DNA of 64,000 nt, taken from contig CALGAR010000063.1 in the NCBI GenBank assembly GCA_937959285.1, forward strand, positions 1 to 64,000, in the 5' to 3' direction. Source of the DNA: an uncultured Bryobacterales bacterium (GTDB lineage Bacteria > Acidobacteriota > Terriglobia > Bryobacterales > Bryobacteraceae). The position numbers and the translations under genes are program-made. Numbering within the stretch: position 1 is the first letter of the stretch; each line of letters opens with the position of its first letter. Shown piece by piece: positions 1-8,123 of this stretch. The notes under the pieces were generated by a model, which worked only from the letters and a program-made list of their open reading frames with translations, was not told where the DNA came from and did no database searches.

Positions 1-87
1 CACTTTCCTCAAGTCGCGGACCGCGATTGCTGGAGTTGCCCGAGAGGTGGGATCGAAATAGGGCTGCTCCGAAGCCGGCTCGGTCAT
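1..87 (-). CDS. ABC transporter ATP-binding protein, N-terminal fragment (cut by window edge)
   Basis: Reading leftwards from an ATG at 87, 29 codons stay open to the edge of the window. The end of the peptide, AIAVRDLRKV, is the usual opening strand of an ABC ATPase, and the same phrase (AIRDLRKIY) opens the ABC ATPase at 6288-6962. A short polar leader, MTEPASEQPYFDPTSRA, precedes it. No Walker motif is inside the window, so the family call rests on this one motif. It lies 174 nt downstream of the lipid kinase gene on the same strand and could be a separate transcript. Confidence 0.55.
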   Translation of the reverse strand, partial: MTEPASEQPYFDPTSRATPAIAVRDLRKV

Positions 88-194
88 ATCTCGTTCTATC
101 CTACCGGAATCGCCGCACGAGTACGCTGCAAGATCCCGAAGGTCGAACCGCTTCCCGCCCGCACGGTAGCGTGAGTTCGAGGTGCAGAAGCGAG

Positions 195-233
195 GACGTT
201 ATCGAGTGGAAGGCGATTCGTTCCAATAACGTC
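195..233. repeat. inverted repeat in the gap between the lipid kinase and ABC genes
   Basis: GACGTTAT at 195-202 is matched perfectly by ATAACGTC at 226-233, with a 23-nt interior that contains a further GGAA/TTCC pairing. It lies after the stop of the kinase gene and before the ABC gene. There is no T-run on either strand, so it is not a clear intrinsic terminator; an operator or an mRNA hairpin is equally possible. The rest of 88-261 shows nothing I can name. Confidence 0.3.
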
Positions 234-261
234 TTACAAACCAGATGCAGGTTGCCCGCAG

Positions 262-1248
262 CTATCCGCGCACGAGCTTTTCGCTCGAGTCATCGCGAAG
301 ACTGGCAGACTGTTCCACGTACTCTCGCGGCACAAGGACGGTCAAAGCGTCGGGAACAATCTCTACAGAGGCTGGCAAGCGGCCTGCGATTTCACCGTCG
401 ACCTGTATGTATACAGCCCTTTCGGTCGCAGGCGACAATTCGATTTTGCGAGTGTGCAGGACGGAGACTCCTTCCATCCCGTCAAGGCTGTGGGCAATCA
501 CGCCGGCGAGGTAGCGCAAATACTGGGTTGTGCTTTCTCCCTGAAAGAGCACTGCCTCAAAATCGTCCCTGAGCAAACTGGCATTCCACGCAATTTCGAG
601 ATCGCCCCCGTAATTGCGGACGCGGCTAATCAGGGCGAAACTGCAACGGATGACACGATCGTTCGCGTGAACGTCAAACTCTTCCAGCCGCTGGCCGATC
701 TGGCTAAAGCCGCCGAGCCAGTAGGACAGCTTTCCGAGGGATGCCTTCATCCGCAGATTCAAGTTGTACACGATGCGAGCGTCCAGGCCGACGCCCGCCA
801 TCAGCAGGAAGTACCGCGACCCGGTTCGTCCCGGGCTCCCGGCAAGCTCAAGGCTGTGGAGCAGGCCAACCGCAACCCGGACAGGAACAAGTTCGTGGAG
901 CTTCAGAGCGGCCCGGTCCGCGCGCAGCTTCATGCCCAGCTCTGCGGCGAGCACGTTGGCGGTGCCGGCAGGCAGAATCGCAATAGGAACGGCGGAGCCG
1001 ATCATGCCATTGACGGCTTCGTTGATCGTGCCATCGCCGCCAGCCACAAGAACTAGGTCGGCGCCGTTTTGGATGCTTTCGCGGGCGAGAGCAGAGGCAG
1101 TTCCGGGGCCGGTTGTAGGCACGCAGCTCACGCGATGCCCGGCGGCTTCAAGCGCCTCAATGCTAGCTTGGAGTAGACGCCCCTTCGAACGGCTAAGACG
1201 CCCCGCGGTGGGGTTGAAGATAAGAAAAATATTCCGATAGATAGCGAT
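262..1248 (-). CDS. diacylglycerol kinase (DagK/YegS) family lipid kinase, probable non-standard start
   Basis: This is a kinase of the DAGK catalytic family, which phosphorylates diacylglycerol, sphingoid bases or related lipids with ATP. The signature GGDGTINE and the following LPAGTANVLA are clear. The first standard start, GTG at 1131, would cut off the first family motif, NPTAGR, which is encoded in frame at about 1199-1215. The frame stays open back to a TAG at 1255-1257 and contains no ATG, GTG, TTG or CTG before NPTAGR, only ATC and ATT. I place the start at ATC 1246-1248, nine bases after a GGAG, giving 328 residues; an ATT at 1228-1230 is the alternative. A sequencing error is also possible. 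The gene is divergent from ligA with about 40 bp between them. Confidence 0.85.
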   Translation of the reverse strand: MAIYRNIFLIFNPTAGRLSRSKGRLLQASIEALEAAGHRVSCVPTTGPGTASALARESIQNGADLVLVAGGDGTINEAVNGMIGSAVPIAILPAGTANVLAAELGMKLRADRAALKLHELVPVRVAVGLLHSLELAGSPGRTGSRYFLLMAGVGLDARIVYNLNLRMKASLGKLSYWLGGFSQIGQRLEEFDVHANDRVIRCSFALISRVRNYGGDLEIAWNASLLRDDFEAVLFQGESTTQYLRYLAGVIAHSLDGMEGVSVLHTRKIELSPATERAVYIQVDGEIAGRLPASVEIVPDALTVLVPREYVEQSASLRDDSSEKLVRG

Positions 1249-1287
1249 ACCGGGCTACTCCGTTGCTAGAGTCATTATAAAACGCCA

Positions 1288-3273
1288 ATGTCCGAATCCG
1301 TTCGTCAACGAATTGAGCATCTCCGGGATGAAATACGCCGGCACGAGTATTTGTACTACGTTCTCGATCAGCCTGAAATTACTGATGCCGAGTTCGACCG
1401 CCTCGTCCGGGAACTCCAGGAGCTCGAGAAGGCGCATCCCGAATTCGTCACGCCCGACTCACCGACGCAGCGAGTCGGCGGAAAGCCGCGGGAAGGGTTT
1501 GTCAAGGTCCGCCACAGCTCGCCGATGCTCAGTCTCGACAATGCACTAAACGAAAATGAGTTTCGCGATTTCGACCGGCGCGTTCGCGAAGGCTTGCGCG
1601 GAGAGCCGTATCAGTATGTGACGGAGTTGAAGCTCGACGGGTTGTCCATGGCAGTCCATTACCGCGATGGCCTCGTTTCGAGAGCGATTACGCGGGGAGA
1701 CGGCGCCGTGGGCGAGGACGTGACCGATAACGCGCGAACGATCCACACACTGCCTCTGCGCGTCAAGTCCGAGTTGCCGGCATTTGAGGTGCGCGGCGAA
1801 GTGATCATGCATTTGCGGGCCTTTGAGCGTTTGAATGCGGAGCGCGCCGCGCGTGGTCTCCCTCTCTATGCGAATCCTCGCAACTCGGCTGCCGGATCCC
1901 TTCGGGTTCTCGAACCGGCAATCACTGCATCACGCCAGCTCGAATATTACGCTTACCTGCTGCTCGTCGACGGGCAGCCATACTATGAAACCCACTGGGA
2001 GTGCCTTGAAGCGCTGGCCCGTCTCGGATTCAAAGTCAATAAGAACCGGAGGCTCTGCAACAACGTCGATGATGTCGTTGCCTTTTACCGCGAATGGGAA
2101 GAGAAGCGCGAGACTCTGGCTTATGAAATCGACGGAGTTGTCGTCAAGGTAAATGCAATCAGCCAGCAGCGCAAGCTGGGTTCCACTGCGAAAGCGCCGC
2201 GCTGGGCGATTGCCTTCAAATATGCGGCGCGCCAGGCGGAGACGGTAATTGACAACATCGAGGTGCAGGTGGGGCGGACCGGCACGCTGACACCGGTAGC
2301 GCATCTGAGGCCGGTCAGTGTCGGCGGGGTCACCGTTGCCCGGGCGACGCTCCACAACGAGGACGAAATCAGGCGCCTGGGGGTGGAGATCGGCGACACG
2401 GTCCTGATCGAGCGCAGCGGGGACGTTATCCCGAAGGTGGTTCGCGTCACGAAACAGGGGGAACACCGCCGCCCGTTTCAAATGCCAAAGCAGTGCCCTG
2501 TCTGCGGCGGAGATGTTGTCCGGCAGCCAGGAGAAGCGGCCAGCCGGTGCATCAACACAAACTGTCCTGCAAGGCTGAAAGAGTCGATTCTTCACTTCGC
2601 ATCTCGCAGCGCCATGGGCATCGACGGGCTAGGCGACGCGCTGGTCGACCAGTTAGTGGACCGCGGCATGGTTCGGAACGTCGCCGATCTCTTTGACCTG
2701 ACAGTCGAGGACCTCACGAAGCTCGACCGCATGGGTACAAAGTCTGCGAAGAAGCTCATTGACAATATTGAGCGGTCGAAGCACGTACCCCTGCCGCGGG
2801 TGCTGAATGCACTTGGCATCCCTTTTGTGGGAGAAAGGACCGCAGCGCTGCTGGCGGAAGCTTTCGGGAGCCTCGATGCAATCGCGCATGCTGACAGAGA
2901 GGAGCTCCAGCGGGTCGAAGAGGTCGGACCGAAGGTATCGGACAGCATCCGCCGCTTCTTCGATGAGTCCCACAACCGGGAATTGGTAGAGCGTTTGCGG
3001 GCGGCCGGGCTCCAGTTCACCTACGAAGTCCGCAGGAAACCCGGAGGGAAGCTCGAAGGCAAGACGTTTGTGCTGACAGGCACTCTGCCCAATTTGACGC
3101 GAGAGGAAGCGAAATCACGCATTGAAGCCGCCGGAGGAACCGTCGCGGGGTCCGTGAGCAGGAATACCGATTACGTCGTGGCCGGCGAGAATCCGGGATC
3201 GAAGTTGGACAAAGCCCGCACTCTTGGCATTCCAGTGATCGACGAGGCGGCTTTGCTGGAGATGATTGGTTGA
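1288..3273 (+). CDS. ligA: NAD-dependent DNA ligase LigA
   Basis: This enzyme seals nicks in duplex DNA during replication and repair, using NAD+ to form an enzyme-AMP intermediate. At 661 residues it has the normal family length. Domains in order are: domain Ia with the YLYYVLDQP region (about 20-30); the adenylation domain with the KLDG motif, where K115 is the expected AMP-binding lysine; an OB fold; a four-cysteine zinc finger (CPVCGG, then CINTNCPA); helix-hairpin-helix repeats (about 440-580); and a C-terminal BRCT domain starting at KTFVLTGTLP. The final TGA overlaps the TTG start of the next gene by four bases (TTGA), so the two are probably co-translated. Confidence 0.98.
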   Translation: MSESVRQRIEHLRDEIRRHEYLYYVLDQPEITDAEFDRLVRELQELEKAHPEFVTPDSPTQRVGGKPREGFVKVRHSSPMLSLDNALNENEFRDFDRRVREGLRGEPYQYVTELKLDGLSMAVHYRDGLVSRAITRGDGAVGEDVTDNARTIHTLPLRVKSELPAFEVRGEVIMHLRAFERLNAERAARGLPLYANPRNSAAGSLRVLEPAITASRQLEYYAYLLLVDGQPYYETHWECLEALARLGFKVNKNRRLCNNVDDVVAFYREWEEKRETLAYEIDGVVVKVNAISQQRKLGSTAKAPRWAIAFKYAARQAETVIDNIEVQVGRTGTLTPVAHLRPVSVGGVTVARATLHNEDEIRRLGVEIGDTVLIERSGDVIPKVVRVTKQGEHRRPFQMPKQCPVCGGDVVRQPGEAASRCINTNCPARLKESILHFASRSAMGIDGLGDALVDQLVDRGMVRNVADLFDLTVEDLTKLDRMGTKSAKKLIDNIERSKHVPLPRVLNALGIPFVGERTAALLAEAFGSLDAIAHADREELQRVEEVGPKVSDSIRRFFDESHNRELVERLRAAGLQFTYEVRRKPGGKLEGKTFVLTGTLPNLTREEAKSRIEAAGGTVAGSVSRNTDYVVAGENPGSKLDKARTLGIPVIDEAALLEMIG

Positions 3274-3878
3274 GACAGTTGATTGAAACACTATTCGAAT
3301 GGGGGCCCCTGGGCGTTTTCATCCTGGCGGCGCTGGATTCCGCTGGCGTGCCGATTCCGGGAGGAGTGGATGCTCTGCTGCTGGTGTTATCCTCCACGAG
3401 GCCCGATCTTGCGTATCTGAGCGCTGGACTCGCAGTTGCCGGGTCTGCGATTGGCTCAATGAGTCTGTTCTATATCGCGAAGGCGGGTGGCGAAGTCTTG
3501 CTGCACCGGCACACCAGCGCCTCTCCGCGGGCGGCGAAGCTTCGAGAGTGGTTTCATACGTACGGCTTGATCACAGTTTTCATCCCGGCGCTGCTGCCCA
3601 TCCCTCTGCCCATGAAGGTCTTTGTACTATGCGCCGGCGTATTCGACGTTCACCCGGCGACGTTTCTGGCCGTCATCCTCGCGGCGCGCTTGCCGCGTTA
3701 CTTTGGCCTGGCGTATCTCGGCGTGCAGTTTCAGGAAGGAGCGCTGGACTATCTGAAGGCTCATGTTACGGAACTGCTCATGCTTGCCGCAGCGCTCTTC
3801 GTGATCCTTGTGCTTGCCGTGAAGATCGCGGGGAGCCGGCGTGCGCGCCGCGCCCGGATCCCGAGCAGCTCTAGTTAA
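3270..3878 (+). CDS. DedA/SNARE-associated (VTT-domain) membrane protein
   Basis: A 202-residue polytopic membrane protein of the DedA/YqaA type, a family linked to lipid scrambling, membrane homeostasis and resistance to envelope stress. Hydrophobic stretches alternate with the typical short re-entrant motif VPIPGGVDALLLVL near the N-terminus and a second proline-rich loop, LLPIPLPMKVFVLCAG, in the middle. A basic tail (RRARRARIP) ends the protein. The TTG start overlaps the ligA stop by four bases. It converges on the TonB-like gene and the two reading frames overlap tail to tail by eight bases, so there is no room for a terminator between them. Confidence 0.8.
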   Translation: MRQLIETLFEWGPLGVFILAALDSAGVPIPGGVDALLLVLSSTRPDLAYLSAGLAVAGSAIGSMSLFYIAKAGGEVLLHRHTSASPRAAKLREWFHTYGLITVFIPALLPIPLPMKVFVLCAGVFDVHPATFLAVILAARLPRYFGLAYLGVQFQEGALDYLKAHVTELLMLAAALFVILVLAVKIAGSRRARRARIPSSSS

Positions 3879-4632
3879 GCCGGAAGTTCACCTCGATCGG
3901 CGCTATCACCTCCACCGGCTTGCCATTCAAAAGCGTCGGACGATACACCCACTGGCGGACTGCGTCGAGGGCTGCCTTCACAAGCAGTGGATGGCCCTCG
4001 ACCACCTGCAATTGCTGAATCCGGCCATCTGTGCCAATGACTCCGATCAAGCGGACGACTCCGGAGACGCGCATCTGGCGGGCAATCTGCGGGTACTCCG
4101 GCATCACCCTTTTCAGGATCATGGCTTCCTGCACGTCGCCGCCCCTCGGGATGCGCTGTACAACGTTCTCCTCAGCGGGAGGCTTTGCGGGCGGTGGTGG
4201 CGGCGGAACGGGCGGCTGTTCGAAACCAATCCCGCTGATCACGCCGATACTCGGAGAGTCTGGAGATCCTATGCCTCCAGGCACACAGCCAGTGCATGCC
4301 GTAGCCGCCGCGAGCGGCAGATCCCCGTCGTCGATGATCTCCACTTTCCTTGGAATCTCCCGGGGCGCCATCAGACGCGAGCCGTCGAACTGACGCGGAA
4401 TCGCCTTGGCTTCGACGATCTTCACTGCGTCCAGTTGCTTCGGTGCGGAACCGCGTGGCGGCGACGGGATGGTCAATCCCCTCAGAAGCGCGGCTTCAGG
4501 CATCGCAGGCGGATTGAGCAGCGGCAGTAAGACAGCCAGGCAAACCAGACCGGACTCCGCAACCGTGGATAGCACCATCGTGATCGCGCCGCGTTTACGG
4601 CTCGACTTTGCGAGCAAAGACTGTTCGAACAT
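3871..4632 (-). CDS. TonB-family protein (C-terminal TonB energy-transducing domain)
   Basis: A 253-residue protein laid out like TonB: a short cytoplasmic N-terminus, one membrane segment (about 25-40, GLVCLAVLLPLL), a long periplasmic linker with a proline run (PPVPPPPPPAKPP), and a C-terminal TonB domain (about 165-253) containing the usual YP...RVSGVVRL, VVEGHPLL and AALDAVRQWVYRPTLLNGKPV elements. The ATG at 4632 has GGGG just upstream; longer forms of this frame only add out-of-character arginine-rich sequence. The linker has an unusual CTGC. It could power the TonB-dependent receptor at 16804, but no ExbB/ExbD genes are in the window. Confidence 0.85.
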   Translation of the reverse strand: MFEQSLLAKSSRKRGAITMVLSTVAESGLVCLAVLLPLLNPPAMPEAALLRGLTIPSPPRGSAPKQLDAVKIVEAKAIPRQFDGSRLMAPREIPRKVEIIDDGDLPLAAATACTGCVPGGIGSPDSPSIGVISGIGFEQPPVPPPPPPAKPPAEENVVQRIPRGGDVQEAMILKRVMPEYPQIARQMRVSGVVRLIGVIGTDGRIQQLQVVEGHPLLVKAALDAVRQWVYRPTLLNGKPVEVIAPIEVNFRLN

Positions 4633-4844
4633 AAGCACCCCTTTCCTGCAGGCACACCACGCACGCCGTCGACGAATACTCCCGTGCCTTCGCCTTGAAT
4701 GCTGCCTGCTTGTTTTCGAATTTGGGCTGCCGGCGCCTTCGCACGGATAGACACCGGAACTCGCACTCGGGTTCCGGCTGGCCGATGCAGGGCTCACTCC
4801 CCGCAATTTTCTGTGAAAGAATATTCCGTCTGGAGCTTCGACTG

Positions 4845-6275
4845 ATGATCTCGCGACGTACACTACTCCGCCACGCAGCGATCGCACCCGCCGCGGGTCT
4901 CCTGCGCCCATTCCACATTCTTGCGGCCAAATCGAACGAAGTACGTGTCGAGGAGGTCCGGTTCGAGTACGCGGACTACCAATATCGGACGCCGATCAAG
5001 TTCGGTGGCACAGTTGTCGACAAATGCACCATACTGACGGTGCACGCCGTCATCCGAAGCGAGTCCGGGAAGATCTCGCGAGGGTACAGCGCCATGCCTT
5101 TGGGAAATGTGTGGTCGTTCCCCTCGAAGACCATGCCCTATGAACGGACGTTGCAGGCAATGAAGGCGCTGACCGAGCGCGTCTCCAGGATCACGAACGG
5201 TTACAAGGAAAGCGGCCACCCGATTGACATCAACGTCGCGTTGGAGCCCGAGTACCTGAAGGCGGCGGCTGAAGTGTCGAAGGAACTGAAGCTCACGGAA
5301 CCGGTCCCGAAGCTCTGCACTCTGGTCGTCGCCAGCCCGTTTGATGCGGCGATTCATGACGCCTACGGCAAGCTTCACGGTCTGAATTGCTATAGCACCT
5401 ACAGCAAAGAATTCATGAGACACGACCTTTCCCGGTATCTTGGCCCGGAGTTCAAGGGCGAGTACCTGGACCGGTACGTGTTGAAGAAGGCGAAACCCTC
5501 ACTGCCGCTCTACCACCTCGTGGGAGCGGTGGATCCCCTCGTGGATGCGGATATCAAGCAACGTATCAACGACGGGCTGCCGGAGACGCTCCCGGAGTGG
5601 ATCAAAAGCGACGGACTGACCCACATCAAGATCAAGCTCAATGGGGAAGACTTAAAGTGGGACGTCGAGCGGGTTGTGGCGGTGGATCGTGTCACCGCTC
5701 AATGCCAGAAGGAGCGCGGCGTGACAAAGTGGTTCTATTCACTGGACTTCAATGAGAAGTGCCCGAACGTCCAGTATCTGCTCGACTTTGTCAGGCAGGT
5801 GAAGGAGCGGACGCCTGCCGGATTTGAGCGCATTCAGTATATCGAGCAGCCCACGGCCCGCGATCTGAAGAAGAATCGCGCGAATGTCATGCATGAGGCG
5901 GCCAAGCTCCGGCCCGTAGTCATCGACGAGTCGCTGACGGATCAGGAAAGCCTGCTCCTGGCTCGCGAGATGGGTTATTCGGGTGCGGCCCTGAAGGCGT
6001 GCAAAGGACAGACCCAGGCCCTTCTGATGGGTGCGGCGGCGCAGAAGTACAAAATGTTTCTCTGCGTACAGGATTTGACATGCCCGGGCGCCTCGCTGAT
6101 CCACTCCGCCGGGCTCGCGGCTCACGTCCCGCAAGTCGCAGCCATTGAGGCAAATGCGCGGCAGTACGTCCCCGCAGCCAATAAGGGGTGGGACGAGAAA
6201 TTTCCAGGGATATTCACGATCCGGAACGGAGTCATGAACACCAGGCTGCTGGACGGGCCGGGCCTCGGAGCTTGA
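4845..6275 (+). CDS. Tat-exported enolase-superfamily (mandelate racemase/muconate lactonising-like) protein
   Basis: The protein (476 residues) starts MISRRTLLRHAAIAPAAG, a twin-arginine-type signal with weak hydrophobicity, after a GGAG seven to ten bases upstream. The C-terminal half carries enolase-superfamily barrel features: SLDFNEKCP as the first metal-ligand strand, YIEQPTARDL as the second and VVIDESLTD as the third, then a KACKGQTQALL segment. The superfamily uses these three acids to hold Mg2+ and abstracts a proton next to a carboxylate. The substrate cannot be read from sequence; dehydratase, racemase and cycloisomerase activities are all possible. It stands alone between a divergent tonB-like gene and a convergent ABC operon, so context gives no help. 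Confidence 0.75.
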   Translation: MISRRTLLRHAAIAPAAGLLRPFHILAAKSNEVRVEEVRFEYADYQYRTPIKFGGTVVDKCTILTVHAVIRSESGKISRGYSAMPLGNVWSFPSKTMPYERTLQAMKALTERVSRITNGYKESGHPIDINVALEPEYLKAAAEVSKELKLTEPVPKLCTLVVASPFDAAIHDAYGKLHGLNCYSTYSKEFMRHDLSRYLGPEFKGEYLDRYVLKKAKPSLPLYHLVGAVDPLVDADIKQRINDGLPETLPEWIKSDGLTHIKIKLNGEDLKWDVERVVAVDRVTAQCQKERGVTKWFYSLDFNEKCPNVQYLLDFVRQVKERTPAGFERIQYIEQPTARDLKKNRANVMHEAAKLRPVVIDESLTDQESLLLAREMGYSGAALKACKGQTQALLMGAAAQKYKMFLCVQDLTCPGASLIHSAGLAAHVPQVAAIEANARQYVPAANKGWDEKFPGIFTIRNGVMNTRLLDGPGLGA

Positions 6276-6287
6276 TTTCTCGCGAAC

Positions 6288-6962
6288 TCACGACACAATC
6301 CGGCCGTCGCGCATTTGAACGATGCGGTCGGCGAATGCTGCGGCCTCCGGATTGTGCGTGATCATGAGGATTGTCTGATTCAGGCGCTTGTTCAGATCCC
6401 GCAGAAGACTGAGGACGGTATTCGAGTTCTCGGTGTCCAGGTTTCCTGTCGGCTCGTCGGCGAGAAGGATCGCCGGTTCATTCACGATCGCTCGTGCGAT
6501 GGCGACTCGCTGCTGTTCGCCGCCCGACATCGCACGCGGCTTATGATGCAGCCGCGCTTTGATGCCTAGCATCTTCAGAATCTCGTCGAACTGGGCGTCC
6601 CACTTGCCGTTCTTCCGAGCGATCGATCTCGCGATTTCGATATTGTCGGCCGCCGTAAGCGTAGGCAGCAGGTTGTATTTCTGGAAAACGAAGCCGACTG
6701 TGGTCTTGCGGAGGTTCGTCCGCTCGGCTTCGGACATTCCCATCAAATCGCGTCCGTCGATGTAGACGTTGCCCGACGTAGGGGGCGTCAAACCGCCGAG
6801 GATATGGAAGAGCGTGGACTTACCTGAACCGGATGGCCCGACAACCGCGAGAAACTCGCCGCGCTGGACGTCCAGATTCACTCCGCGCAGGGCCGCAACC
6901 TCTACATCGCCCACCCGGTAGATCTTGCGCAGATCCCGAATGGCAATGATGGTGTCACTCAT
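6288..6962 (-). CDS. ABC transporter ATP-binding protein, MacB/LolD/DevA type
   Basis: A 224-residue ATPase subunit of the group that powers FtsX-like permeases. It has Walker A (GPSGSGKST), Q-loop (VFQKYNLLPTLTA), signature (SGGEQQRVAIARA), Walker B (AILLADEPTGNLD) and the H-loop (ITHNPEAA). The ATG at 6962 sits inside the end of the permease gene, overlapping by eight bases, which indicates translational coupling; an upstream ATG would add seven residues. It works with the permease at 6955-8049. The stop lies 12 bp from the convergent enolase-superfamily gene. Confidence 0.93.
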   Translation of the reverse strand: MSDTIIAIRDLRKIYRVGDVEVAALRGVNLDVQRGEFLAVVGPSGSGKSTLFHILGGLTPPTSGNVYIDGRDLMGMSEAERTNLRKTTVGFVFQKYNLLPTLTAADNIEIARSIARKNGKWDAQFDEILKMLGIKARLHHKPRAMSGGEQQRVAIARAIVNEPAILLADEPTGNLDTENSNTVLSLLRDLNKRLNQTILMITHNPEAAAFADRIVQMRDGRIVS

Positions 6963-8049
6963 GGGAAAGCGCCTCGATTGCATCCTGCCGCGCCGCTTTC
7001 ACGCCGGGGTAAAGAGCGCCAAGGAGCGCGCCGGTGAGGGCGACGCCAAACGCGATCGGCCACCAATCCGGCACAATCTGCTGCGTCAGGTAAGCAGGAA
7101 CGAATGTCCGGATCGCCCAGCGCGATCCGAAAGCGAGAAGGATGCCGGTAATCCAGCCGATCACGGCGAGCAGGCTTGTTTCGCGCAGCAGGAGATTGAC
7201 GACATATCCCGGGGATGCGCCAAGCGACTTCAACACACCAATTTCCCGTGTCCGTTCGAGCACGGCGGCGTACATCGTCAGTGAGACGACGACAAAGCCG
7301 AGAACGATCGACAGTGCGATGATCACTCCGATAAAGGCGCTCAAGCCTGGAACGTTGCTGACAGTAAACAGGGAGGTGAACTCCGCAATCGAATAAATCT
7401 GGTAGTCTGGGAGTTCTTTCTTCAAGGAAGCGACCACTTGATCCGTCAGCTTGGAATCGTCGAGTTTCAGCAGGACCTGAGACAGCTTGCCCGTGTTGCC
7501 AGTCAGCTCCTGAAGCGTGTCCCTGGGTACGAACAGGCGTCCCAGTTTGCCTGCCTCCACCACTCCGGCGATCTTCCACGGCCGGTTCAATAACTGAATG
7601 ACATCGCCGGCCTTCTTCTTATTCTGTTCGGCGTAGAACTCGTCGACGAGAACTTCTTCCCGGCCCTGAAAGGGGCCGCCGTCCAGATAGCGAAAGCCTC
7701 CGCTCAGGCGGTTGAACTCCTCGAGATCGACCCCCGTCACAGTGTTTACCCCGCCGATCGGGTGTACGACCATGCCTGCCACATGCACCACATGCGGCTG
7801 CTTGCTGAAATACCGAAGTATGCCCTGCGGCATGCCTGCAGAGCTGAAGCTGATAGCGGAACTGCCGGGCGGACGTACCCAGATGTCAGCGCCGACGCCC
7901 TGAGCGCGCCTCGCAGAATCGGCCAGCAGACCGCGGCTGATCCCGACGAGCGTCAGAATCATCATCACCTGCATTCCGATCGTGAAGGCGGTGAGAGCTG
8001 TGCGCAGCGGGCGATGCTTCAGGTTTTCGATTACAAGTTTGTTGATCAA
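6955..8049 (-). CDS. ABC transporter permease, FtsX/MacB family
   Basis: A 364-residue permease with one N-terminal membrane helix, a large periplasmic domain (about 50-235) and three C-terminal helices, the FtsX/MacB_PCD plan. LKHRPLRTALTAFTIGMQV is the typical cytoplasmic entry to helix 1, and RTREIGVLKSLGASPGYV is the conserved coupling segment before the last helices. The start is TTG at 8049 with AAGGAT upstream. With the ATPase it would form a transporter that exports or extracts substrates from the membrane; no periplasmic adaptor gene is adjacent. It follows cobT by 74 nt on the same strand, so read-through from the cobalamin operon is possible but unproven. Confidence 0.9.
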   Translation of the reverse strand: MINKLVIENLKHRPLRTALTAFTIGMQVMMILTLVGISRGLLADSARRAQGVGADIWVRPPGSSAISFSSAGMPQGILRYFSKQPHVVHVAGMVVHPIGGVNTVTGVDLEEFNRLSGGFRYLDGGPFQGREEVLVDEFYAEQNKKKAGDVIQLLNRPWKIAGVVEAGKLGRLFVPRDTLQELTGNTGKLSQVLLKLDDSKLTDQVVASLKKELPDYQIYSIAEFTSLFTVSNVPGLSAFIGVIIALSIVLGFVVVSLTMYAAVLERTREIGVLKSLGASPGYVVNLLLRETSLLAVIGWITGILLAFGSRWAIRTFVPAYLTQQIVPDWWPIAFGVALTGALLGALYPGVKAARQDAIEALSHE

Positions 8050-8123
8050 ACGAAAGGATCCTTGCGGCTACGGAGGCAAACCAGCTCCGCTGACTTGTGC
8101 GTGTAAACTTTCATTCTAACGTC

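Noticed and set aside
35..50. tRNA-like string GTTGCCCGAGAGGTGG
   Set aside because: Resembles the D-arm region of a serine or leucine tRNA, but no acceptor stem, anticodon arm or T-arm follows, and it lies in the coding frame of the ABC fragment.
27..572. Long plus-strand open frame over the left end
   Set aside because: Arginine-rich with no motif; it lies opposite the ABC fragment and the lipid kinase gene.
1264..1281. ligA promoter from TATAAA at 1276-1281
   Set aside because: The hexamer lies seven bases before the ligA ATG, and no suitable -35 element is present.
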